64,000 bases of DNA from Candidatus Peregrinibacteria bacterium (GTDB taxonomy: Bacteria > Patescibacteriota > Gracilibacteria > UBA1369 > UBA12473). The position numbers and the translations under genes are program-made. Each line of letters opens with the position of its first letter. Within the stretch, counting starts at the first letter, position 1. Shown one piece after another: positions 9,269 to 17,363 of the stretch. Under the pieces are notes generated by a model. The model saw nothing but the letters and a program-made list of their open reading frames with translations, did no database searches and was not told the DNA's origin. Location of the stretch: assembly GCA_018659585.1 (NCBI GenBank), contig JABJMC010000006.1, positions 62,001 through 126,000 of the forward strand, read 5' to 3'.

Positions 9269-9330
9269 AGGGGTTATTAAAAGTCCTCCCAGAAGGAGGA
9301 TGCTTACTATACAATTTATGAAAAATTAAG

Positions 9331-10275
9331 TCAAGGGGTGTCAATGCTATGCAAAACTAGCATGTTTGTACAGCTTCTGCCTTCCCCAAAATCTTCATCG
9401 ACCATTAAGTAATGTTGTCCATTTTTATCATAAAAAAATCCTTCCGAAGCTATCCCAGTATCAAGTCCAATGGCTTTTTGAATATTAAAATTAGAGGTTT
9501 GTTCCATAACTTGAAGAGCTTCACCGTAAGTCATATTTTCAGTAAAATTCACAACTCCCTTCTTTTCTCCTCCTTCCACAAAGAAGCGGAGTTCATATTG
9601 GAGTGGATTAGAAGATGAAAATTTTCCTCCTGGACGAATGAACGAAGTTTGTTGAAAGAGTGACCCCCCGCTTTGTTTGAGTTGACCTAAAAATTCTTGA
9701 AAATTAGAAAGTTGATTCAAGTATTCAATTCTTGGGTTACCGTTTTCAATTACTAATAAACCGTTAAGGCTTGATTTAGGAGTAGCTTGGCCGACCATTT
9801 CACCATTCTCCAAGGCAACGCCTTCTATTTGGCGATCTCCTCCTGGCGCTAAAAATGCTCCGGCAACTATTACAGCTTGCCCATTGAAGTCTTTTTCAAT
9901 TGCTGCAAAATTAGGCCGACCATTAGTATCAAAATATTGGGGATGTTTGTCGTTTGAAACAAAATCTGCTCTAGCCTGAGGATCTTCCATTTCAAAAAAG
10001 CTACCTACCAATTTTTCTGGTTCTCCTTCAAATGTCGCAAAAATTTTATAGCGAGAAAATCCTGGGCCCATATTGTGGTCAGGCATAACTTCAATCCGAG
10101 AATCAACAACTTGGCGTTGAGGAATGGTTTCAGCTGCTTCAGCATCAGAAATAATCAATCCCTGCAGAGATTGCAAAGAGTTTTTTGCAAGTTCGAGTGG
10201 ATTCAATTCGTCCCCGGTAGATCCGCTTTCAAAGTCATTCATTTTTAAGGTTTTAAATTCCATTAATAATAACAC
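9331..10275 (-). CDS. Protein resembling the phosphodiester glycosidase (NAGPA-like) fold, tentative
   Basis: VIVAGAFLAPGGDRQIEGVALENG, LNGLLVIENGNPRI, KAIGLDTG ordering resembles NAGPA family; start codon uncertain. Confidence 0.35.
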   Translation of the reverse strand: MLLLMEFKTLKMNDFESGSTGDELNPLELAKNSLQSLQGLIISDAEAAETIPQRQVVDSRIEVMPDHNMGPGFSRYKIFATFEGEPEKLVGSFFEMEDPQARADFVSNDKHPQYFDTNGRPNFAAIEKDFNGQAVIVAGAFLAPGGDRQIEGVALENGEMVGQATPKSSLNGLLVIENGNPRIEYLNQLSNFQEFLGQLKQSGGSLFQQTSFIRPGGKFSSSNPLQYELRFFVEGGEKKGVVNFTENMTYGEALQVMEQTSNFNIQKAIGLDTGIASEGFFYDKNGQHYLMVDEDFGEGRSCTNMLVLHSIDTP

Positions 10276-10317
10276 AAATTGGCGATTTGGTCAATGAAAG
10301 GGGCGATTTTCCTTGCG

Positions 10318-10377
10318 AAATATGGTCTAATTTTCAGGTTAAGAGTTGACGCATGCGTTAACTTTTCCCCTGTAAAA
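10318..10377. repeat. TTTTCAG-palindrome-CTGTAA element, copy B
   Basis: TATGGTCTAATTTTCAGGTT, AGTTGACGCATGCGTTAACT (10344-10363), TTTCCCCTGTAA. Confidence 0.7.
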
Positions 10378-10414
10378 CATTTCGCGCCAATTTATAGTGT
10401 CAACTAAAAAGATA

Positions 10415-10443
10415 TTGACGGTGAGTCAGACCTCACCTATAGT
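10415..10443 (+). promoter_or_regulatory. Promoter TTGACG-N17-TATAGT with GGTGAG-N6-CTCACC inverted repeat in the spacer (candidate LexA/SOS operator)
   Basis: Direct reading; drives the smORF-lexA-dinB gene order. Confidence 0.65.
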
Positions 10444-10468
10444 GTGACCACACTCACCTAACCCAGCT

Positions 10469-10645
10469 ATGAAAACATTTTTTATCATCTATTGGACTAT
10501 TTTTGGCATCGGGTGGTTGGCGGCACGTTCTTATAAGAGATATCACCGTCATCACATTCAGCGTCATCGGTACGCCGAGCGTCATCGGGCTCAGATCGCT
10601 CGCTTAAATGGTCGTCATCAACTTCGGCTTTTCAAGACTCTCTAA
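10469..10645 (+). CDS. 58-aa small membrane protein with His/Arg-rich tail (not in ORF track)
   Basis: MKTFFIIYWTIFGIGWLAARSYKRYHRHHIQRHRYAERHRAQIARLNGRHQLRLFKTL*; directly downstream of a promoter and upstream of lexA. Confidence 0.6.
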   Translation: MKTFFIIYWTIFGIGWLAARSYKRYHRHHIQRHRYAERHRAQIARLNGRHQLRLFKTL

Positions 10646-10664
10646 TTCCTAACCCATCCTTTTT

Positions 10665-11282
10665 ATGGAAGACCTTACTAAAAAGCAGAAAAAAGTTCTT
10701 AAATTTATTGAAAAATATCAGTGGGAAAATGGTGCTTCTCCAACAATCCGCGAAATGAAGGAACGGTTCGAGGTTAGCTCCGATAATAGTATTTTAAAAC
10801 TATTAAACGCCCTTAAGAAAAAAGGCTATATCAAAAAAGACGACACTCCGCGCGGAATTAAAATGCTTTCTAGTGTTCGCGAGCGGATGGATGCGGCCGC
10901 CGCAATCATTCGTGTGCCTTTGGTCGGAACAATCCCGGCCGGCGGCCCCGTCGCAGCCGAAGAAAACACCATCGAGACTTACGAAATTGGCAAAGGGCTT
11001 ATGCCTAGTAGCAAAGGGGCTTTTTTGCTCCGAGTAACCGGCAACAGCATGATCGATGCTGGAATTTACGAAAGCGATATGGTTATGGTTGCTCCAGATC
11101 AAAATGTTCGCTCCGGTGACATTGTAGTCGCCCTTATTGATGGCGAGAATACCGTCAAAACGTACATTAACGAAAAAGGTAAAGTTTATTTGCAGGCCGA
11201 GAATCCTGAATACGAAAATATTTATCCAACTGAAGAACTTCAAATTCAGGGTGTGGTTACCGGCCTTATCCGAAATTATTAA
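10665..11282 (+). CDS. lexA: LexA repressor
   Basis: MEDLTKKQKKVLKFIEKY..PTIREM; VPLVGTIPAGGP cleavage region; GNSMIDAGI; KTYINEKGKVYLQAENPEY. Confidence 0.95.
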   Translation: MEDLTKKQKKVLKFIEKYQWENGASPTIREMKERFEVSSDNSILKLLNALKKKGYIKKDDTPRGIKMLSSVRERMDAAAAIIRVPLVGTIPAGGPVAAEENTIETYEIGKGLMPSSKGAFLLRVTGNSMIDAGIYESDMVMVAPDQNVRSGDIVVALIDGENTVKTYINEKGKVYLQAENPEYENIYPTEELQIQGVVTGLIRNY

Positions 11283-11287
11283 TTCTC

Positions 11288-11336
11288 GCGCCATAAGGCG
11301 CAAACTTCCTTAAACGTCACGCGCCAGCAGGCGCGA
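11288..11336 (+). repeat. Two consecutive GCGCC-N4-GGCGC hairpins between lexA and dinB
   Basis: GCGCCATAAGGCGC 11288-11301 and GCGCCAGCAGGCGC 11321-11334. Confidence 0.6.
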
Positions 11337-11346
11337 ATCTACAATT

Positions 11347-12474
11347 ATGAATGAAACCCCTATTTTGCATGTTGATGCAGACGCCTTTTTTGCATCTGTT
11401 GAACAACGACTCGAACCTAAATATCGAGGGAAACCAGTGATAGTGGGAGGAAGTCATCGCGGAGTGGTTAGTAGTGCTAGTTACGAAGCCCGTCAATTTG
11501 GGATTCACTCCGCGATGCCTATATTTAGAGCTCGTAAACTCTGTCCACACGGGATTTTCATTAAAGGTAGTCACCACACTTATGCCGAATTTTCCCAGGC
11601 TATGTTTCAGATTTTCAAAAAATACACTCCTACCGTAGAAATGACCTCCATCGACGAGGGCTATCTTGACCTTACCGGTACCACCAGGCTTCACAAAGCC
11701 GCTTACCACCAAATCGCCGCTCATCTTCTTTGCGAGGTCGAAAAATCCCTGGGGATTACTCTTTCCGGTGCTCTTTCTTCCTGTAAAATTGTTTCCAAAA
11801 TTGCTTCATCGCGTTTTAAACCACGACGACTTTCTTGGGTTCACGCGGCTCACGAAAAGCAATTCTTGGCCTCCTTGCCCCTCAAAGAAATGCCTGGAAT
11901 CGGCCCCCAAAGCCTCCCTAAATTTACCCGCCTCGGTCTCCAGACAATCGGCGATTTGGCCGAACTCCAGTTCGAGGCCATGTGGCAGATGTTTGGTGGC
12001 TACGGCATGGTTCTTTGGGAGCGCGCCAACGGCATTGATCATCGCCCGGTTTCACCACACGCCCCTAAACGAAAATCAATTTCCGAAGACAAAACTTTCC
12101 CTATTGATCTCGATTCCCCTCAACTCCTTCTCGAGGAATCTTCTCGCATGCTCAAAAAACTGTGCTACCAAATCCGCAAAAATAATCGTTTTGCCGCTAC
12201 TCTCACTCTCAAAATCCGTTACTCAGACTTTGCCACTTACACCCACCAACGTTCCCTCGACCAACCTTCTAACGTTCCCTGCGGCCTCCTTCCAACCCTC
12301 AAATTACTTCTTAAAAAACGCGATTCATCCCGCCGCGTCCGCCTGCTCGGAGTTAGTCTTTCCAACCTCCAGAGCCAAGTTCAGCTTGAGCTCTTCGGCC
12401 GCAGCGCAAAGAGCCAACATCTCGAGCAGTCGTTAGATACACTCCGCAAAAAGTATGGACTTGGGGTTATTTAG
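11347..12474 (+). CDS. dinB: DNA polymerase IV (Y-family)
   Basis: ILHVDADAFFASVEQRLEPKYRGKPVIVGG; SIDEGYLDLTG. Confidence 0.95.
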   Translation: MNETPILHVDADAFFASVEQRLEPKYRGKPVIVGGSHRGVVSSASYEARQFGIHSAMPIFRARKLCPHGIFIKGSHHTYAEFSQAMFQIFKKYTPTVEMTSIDEGYLDLTGTTRLHKAAYHQIAAHLLCEVEKSLGITLSGALSSCKIVSKIASSRFKPRRLSWVHAAHEKQFLASLPLKEMPGIGPQSLPKFTRLGLQTIGDLAELQFEAMWQMFGGYGMVLWERANGIDHRPVSPHAPKRKSISEDKTFPIDLDSPQLLLEESSRMLKKLCYQIRKNNRFAATLTLKIRYSDFATYTHQRSLDQPSNVPCGLLPTLKLLLKKRDSSRRVRLLGVSLSNLQSQVQLELFGRSAKSQHLEQSLDTLRKKYGLGVI

Positions 12475-12616
12475 TCGCAACAAATCTACGCCCTCATTGA
12501 GGGAGCGTCATAATATGCTAAACTACCCTTAATGACCTCCCACTTCGTCAATCATAAATATTTGTAATTTAATCGCGCCCAGCGCGTTTGTTTAAGCTAG
12601 AAATTAATTCCTACAC

Positions 12617-13375
12617 ATGGAACCAATCCGCAGCTTCAACCGCTACGAGTTAAAATTCATCCTCGACACCAAGCATATGCGTGAGGTGCAGGAGGGTTTA
12701 AAGGCTTATTTAGTCCCAGATAAATATGGTGACAAATACGGCAATTATAACCTGTCGAGTCTTTATTACGACAACGATGATTTCACTTTTTATTGGGAAA
12801 AGGTAGAGGGTCTTAAATTTCGCCGCAAGATCCGAATCCGCCATTACGAAACCAAAAAAGCCCTCACTCCAAAATCCAAAGTTTTTGTCGAAATCAAACA
12901 AAGACTAGACCGCGTAACTCAAAAGCGTCGGGTAGTTCTTCCTTACGAACAGGCATTGCAGCTTTGTGACGAACGTATTCCTCCTAAAAACATCAAAGAC
13001 GAAAAAGACCAAATGGTAATCGACGAAATTTTTGGAATGCTCTTTCAGTACAACTTAAAACCACAGTGCATAACGAGTTACCAGCGCATGGCCTTAGTTG
13101 GCACTGAACTCGATCCGGGGCTTAGAGTGACTTTTGACACCAATCTTCGCTATCGTCGCCAAGATCTCGACCTCGCGTCTAAAAAGCCAGGTCCTTATAT
13201 GCTCGACCCTGACAAATGTGTGGTCGAAATCAAAGTTAACGACCGTATCCCGTACTGGCTCACTGAATTTGCCGCTGACACCGGCCTTTCTCTTGTTCGT
13301 ATTAGTAAATATTGTACCGGGTTAGAAAAAGCGGAATTAGTTCCGCCTCTAACCTATGATTATCCAACTAAATAA
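12617..13375 (+). CDS. VTC domain protein (polyphosphate polymerase-like)
   Basis: RYELKFILD..YNLSSLYYDNDDFTFYWEK..FRRKIRIRHYE; C-terminal KYCTG. Confidence 0.85.
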   Translation: MEPIRSFNRYELKFILDTKHMREVQEGLKAYLVPDKYGDKYGNYNLSSLYYDNDDFTFYWEKVEGLKFRRKIRIRHYETKKALTPKSKVFVEIKQRLDRVTQKRRVVLPYEQALQLCDERIPPKNIKDEKDQMVIDEIFGMLFQYNLKPQCITSYQRMALVGTELDPGLRVTFDTNLRYRRQDLDLASKKPGPYMLDPDKCVVEIKVNDRIPYWLTEFAADTGLSLVRISKYCTGLEKAELVPPLTYDYPTK

Positions 13376-13393
13376 TTTCTTAACTTTATTATT

Positions 13394-14101
13394 ATGGATG
13401 CTTCTACTGCCGAATTTCTCCAGACAATCTTCACTTTTGAAGATCTAACTGGAGTGTTCTCCATCACTGATGTGGTGCTTACGATTGCTTTAAGTTTTGT
13501 ACTTACAGCGATCATTGGTTACGTTTATAAGATTACTCACAAGGGAGCTTCTTATACTCAAAGTTACGTTCACACCCTAGTTTTAATGGGTATGATTGTG
13601 GCGATCATTATGTTAATTGTTGGTTCAAATATTGCGCGAGCCTTCTCTTTAGTTGGTGCTCTTTCTATTATCCGTTTTCGTAATGCGGTTAAGGAGACGC
13701 GTGATGTTGGATTTATCTTTTTTGCGATGGCAATTGGGATGGCCAATGGAACTCGATTTTATTCACTCGCGATCATCTCTACTATTATGATCTGTTTGAT
13801 TGTCCTTATGATGAATCGGTTTGATTTTTACAAAAAGGACTTAACCAGCAAGATTTTGAAAGTCTATGTTACGAGTAAGACCGATTACGATCATATTTTT
13901 GATAGCACTTTTGTTAAATACACCAAGGAATCAGATTTAATTAGTGTGGATTCAGTTCGTTCTGGCATGCTGACTGAATTGGTTTATAACGTGGATCTTA
14001 AAAAATCCACCAAATCCAACGAGTTTTTAAACGCAATTAAGAAACTCAACGGCAATAACAAAGTCACTCTAATTACAGGTTATAATACCACGGATCTTTA
14101 A
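13394..14101 (+). CDS. DUF4956 family membrane protein
   Basis: Multi-TM; SLVGALSIIRFRNAVKETRDVGFIFFAMAIGMANG motif. Confidence 0.85.
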   Translation: MDASTAEFLQTIFTFEDLTGVFSITDVVLTIALSFVLTAIIGYVYKITHKGASYTQSYVHTLVLMGMIVAIIMLIVGSNIARAFSLVGALSIIRFRNAVKETRDVGFIFFAMAIGMANGTRFYSLAIISTIMICLIVLMMNRFDFYKKDLTSKILKVYVTSKTDYDHIFDSTFVKYTKESDLISVDSVRSGMLTELVYNVDLKKSTKSNEFLNAIKKLNGNNKVTLITGYNTTDL

Positions 14102-14104
14102 AGT

Positions 14105-15811
14105 ATGCATATTCCCATAAAACTTAGGCGTCATTATAAACTGCTAGTAGCAGTAGTAGCAGTATTTGTAATTTCGATTACTGTTTTAGGTGAAGTGCGT
14201 GTAATCCCATATACCGTCAGTGCCGATACTTATGCTCAGGATGTAGAGAGTGAGGGCAACACTTTTGGGTTATTGGGACGAGCTGATAGTTCAGATTTTT
14301 TTGATGAAATTGATGTGATGCACGAGGTTGAAATCGATATGGACCCCGATGATTACGATATGATGATTCTCACTTACGAAGAAACAGCGGAAAAGGATTA
14401 TTTTGAAGTGGATATAACTATTGATGGTGTTCTTTATGAAAGTGTGGGGATTCGTCTTAAGGGGAATTCTTCACTGCGGGGAGCAATTGGAATGGGTATG
14501 GGACAAGGGGCCGCTGTTAATAAAGTACCTCAAGAATTTCAAGAAAATGATTACGAAACTCCTTTTATGATTAAATTTGATGAGTATGTTGATCAGGATT
14601 TTATGGGTCAAACTCTAATGTCACTGCGGGCGCAGTTCAACGATGCTACAGCTATGCAGGAGGTACTTTCTTATGAAATTTTGGAGGATATGGGAATTAC
14701 AGCGCCAAGTATTGTTTATGGAACAGTTAGTATGAATGGTGAAGGGGAACGACTTTATATGCTTTGCGAAGTTGTTAATGATGAATTTTTAGTAGAGTAT
14801 ATGGGAGCTACAGATGGCGCTGAGGGAGATTTGTTTAAATCTGGGGGAAATGGTCATATGATCTATGAAGGCGATGATCCCACCATGTATGGAACCTACG
14901 AGCTTCAAACTAACGAAGGAGTTTCGGATTTATACGACTTAATTGAAATGTTTAAGTTCTTTGACGAGGCTGAAGAGAATGAATTTTTCGCCCAAATAGA
15001 CGAGTATATGGATATGGATGTTTATTTAGATTATCTGGCGTTTTGTAATGTGTTGGTGAATTTAGATTCGCACGCTGGGAATGGAAATAATTATTACATT
15101 TATCAGTATCCAGACACTGAGCAATTTGTAATTATTCCTTGGGATTTGAATGAAGCTTTTGGAAGATTTGGAATGAATGGTGATCGCTGGCAGTTTGGAC
15201 TTTATTTTGAGGAATACAAAATTAAGCAAAGTATGGGACAGGGTGGAGCTGGGGGAGAACAACAACGTAATGGAATGGGGCCTCCTGAAGATGGCATGAT
15301 GATGCCTCCAAAAGATGGAGGAGGGATGATGCCAATCAACGAGAATTTTGAGATTGCAGACCTGTTTTTTGACACTGCTTTTGCCGCTGCCCACTCAAAC
15401 CATCCACGCGCGGAACTTGTTCAACAACAAATGATGCCTCAGGATGGCCAGAAAGGAATGCGCCCACCTCGCAATAAAGGTAATAATTGGCCGTCCGCAC
15501 CAGTAGTTTTTGAAGAAGACATGGACTTGTCTGAGCTTTCGCCACTTATGGCCTGGGTTTTTGATACCGAAGAATTAAATGAACAGTATTTAGATGCCAT
15601 AATTTCCTTGCTTAAGGATGAATTCGCAATCGATAAGGTTCAAACACGCGCAGATGAGCTTATAGAGTTTTTAACCACGGAAAATGAAGAGCGCGGTTTT
15701 TGGACAGATAAAGAATATGAACGGTTTGTTACCGGGGCAGAGGGGCTTAAAGATTTTGTCGAAAACAGGCATGAATATTTGTGGGAACTTTTGAGGGAAG
15801 AGATAAAATAA
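14105..15811 (+). CDS. CotH kinase family protein
   Basis: VGIRLKGNSSLRG, IIPWDLNEAFG; VTC-DUF4956-CotH gene order. Confidence 0.88.
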   Translation: MHIPIKLRRHYKLLVAVVAVFVISITVLGEVRVIPYTVSADTYAQDVESEGNTFGLLGRADSSDFFDEIDVMHEVEIDMDPDDYDMMILTYEETAEKDYFEVDITIDGVLYESVGIRLKGNSSLRGAIGMGMGQGAAVNKVPQEFQENDYETPFMIKFDEYVDQDFMGQTLMSLRAQFNDATAMQEVLSYEILEDMGITAPSIVYGTVSMNGEGERLYMLCEVVNDEFLVEYMGATDGAEGDLFKSGGNGHMIYEGDDPTMYGTYELQTNEGVSDLYDLIEMFKFFDEAEENEFFAQIDEYMDMDVYLDYLAFCNVLVNLDSHAGNGNNYYIYQYPDTEQFVIIPWDLNEAFGRFGMNGDRWQFGLYFEEYKIKQSMGQGGAGGEQQRNGMGPPEDGMMMPPKDGGGMMPINENFEIADLFFDTAFAAAHSNHPRAELVQQQMMPQDGQKGMRPPRNKGNNWPSAPVVFEEDMDLSELSPLMAWVFDTEELNEQYLDAIISLLKDEFAIDKVQTRADELIEFLTTENEERGFWTDKEYERFVTGAEGLKDFVENRHEYLWELLREEIK

Positions 15812-15818
15812 CAAGGGG

Positions 15819-15847
15819 TTGACAAAAAGCAAAAGGTGGTGTTAAGG
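15819..15847 (+). promoter_or_regulatory. Promoter TTGACA-N17-TTAAGG
   Basis: Direct reading upstream of 15878 CDS. Confidence 0.5.
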
Positions 15848-15877
15848 TGATTGCCATCCATTTAACCCCACCCCCAA

Positions 15878-16831
15878 ATGGCTTCAGACAATGATACTCC
15901 TTCTAATGAAGAAGGCGATGGCGAGTTAACAGTAAATCAAGCCCTAGATTTCCTCAGCGAAGAATTAGGATTAGGAGATAGTGCAGATGTAGCCGCCGAA
16001 GATCCTCAAGAAGTAACAGATCCTATAGCGGAATGTCGCGATAGAATGCACGGCCCCCCTAGACCTACTCTCCAAAACCAGCTAGATAGTGTATTTGGGA
16101 TGCCAGATACACAGCGTGAAGCTTTAGAAAACAACCCTCTTTATTCAGCCAATGTAATTTATTGTATGGCTACAGTTAACTCAGAAGCTTTAAGAGAAAT
16201 TAGAGCAAGAGTAGCGAGTACCCCAAGTGATGAAGATCTAGAGGACTTAGGTTTAGCATTATTCACGGATGCTGAGATTCAGCTAACAGAGCGCGAACTA
16301 GGAATTGCTGATGATGCGCAAACAATTTCAACGCAGCTAGCGGTTCTGGACGCTATGATTAAATACGAAGAAGAAAGAATTAGAATCAGCTGTGAAAGAT
16401 TATTATTCTTTGGAGTGGATAGACTGTCTTCAACTCCACTACCTAGCGATGTTGTAGAGGCATCTACGGAATCAATACAAGAATTTAGAGTACCTTCAGC
16501 TGCTCGATTAGAATTAATAGAAGGGATGGATGAGGATGAAGCACATGAAAAATTAGAAATGTACCTAGGGATTATTAAAAGTGTTGACCAAGCCATCACA
16601 TTCCTCCAAGGAGAAGATTCTACCGCTGTAAAATTTTTATCAGACGCAGCTAGAAATTTAGACCCCTTCCCTTTAGAATCAATCCCCACAGATTATAATT
16701 ACGCTTTGAGAATAGCCATAGCCGAAGCTCTAACCAAAGAAGAACAAATCGCTGTGTTAGAAGTTGTTAAGGCTAACTGTGAAGGTCAAACAGGAGCTCT
16801 GAATGCAAGGCTAAAAGAGATAGAGGAATAG
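15878..16831 (+). CDS. Hypothetical acidic helical protein
   Basis: Long ORF, start after an AC-rich leader. Confidence 0.6.
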   Translation: MASDNDTPSNEEGDGELTVNQALDFLSEELGLGDSADVAAEDPQEVTDPIAECRDRMHGPPRPTLQNQLDSVFGMPDTQREALENNPLYSANVIYCMATVNSEALREIRARVASTPSDEDLEDLGLALFTDAEIQLTERELGIADDAQTISTQLAVLDAMIKYEEERIRISCERLLFFGVDRLSSTPLPSDVVEASTESIQEFRVPSAARLELIEGMDEDEAHEKLEMYLGIIKSVDQAITFLQGEDSTAVKFLSDAARNLDPFPLESIPTDYNYALRIAIAEALTKEEQIAVLEVVKANCEGQTGALNARLKEIEE

Positions 16832-16857
16832 TTAACTATCCATAACTTACCCCCAAA

Positions 16858-17346
16858 ATGCCCAATTCATGTCCAGAATGTTCCTTGGGCGGAGTATATG
16901 ATCCTAATGTAGTAATACTCGGCTACAAAATCCCTTGGACGGCGTTAGGTAGTAAGGTGCCTAAAGAATTAAATATTCAAAATGGCTATGTAGGCACTAG
17001 GACTGATGGGACAGGATTTTGTAACCTTAGAGACAAAAAAACAAAACTCTGTAACATGCCAGTAGTGGTGGTTCAAGAACTTTTTGAGCAAATGGTGGAT
17101 AAAATAGAAGGACCAAGCCCTCTTACAGATAGTAATTTGAATAATTATTTCGAAGAAACAAATCGTAAATTAATAAAAATATTTGGCCCCCAATTTAAGC
17201 CTGTTCCGCATGATAAAAATTTAGTAAAACCTTTTCGTAGGGCTGTTCTTGATCAGATAGAAAAATTTAAAGCGAAGTGTGAAATAATAGTTGACCCCAC
17301 AAAATCCATTGATCCGCCACTGGAAGAGCTTGAAAATCAGGCCTAG
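16858..17346 (+). CDS. Hypothetical protein with CPEC motif
   Basis: MPNSCPECSLGG..; CNLRDKKTKLC. Confidence 0.6.
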   Translation: MPNSCPECSLGGVYDPNVVILGYKIPWTALGSKVPKELNIQNGYVGTRTDGTGFCNLRDKKTKLCNMPVVVVQELFEQMVDKIEGPSPLTDSNLNNYFEETNRKLIKIFGPQFKPVPHDKNLVKPFRRAVLDQIEKFKAKCEIIVDPTKSIDPPLEELENQA

Positions 17347-17363
17347 AAGTCTAGAATACGGCC

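Noticed and set aside
11666-12436. 256-aa ORF overlapping dinB in another frame
   Set aside because: dinB is unambiguous; the overlapping frame is Ser/Pro/Leu-biased shadow coding.
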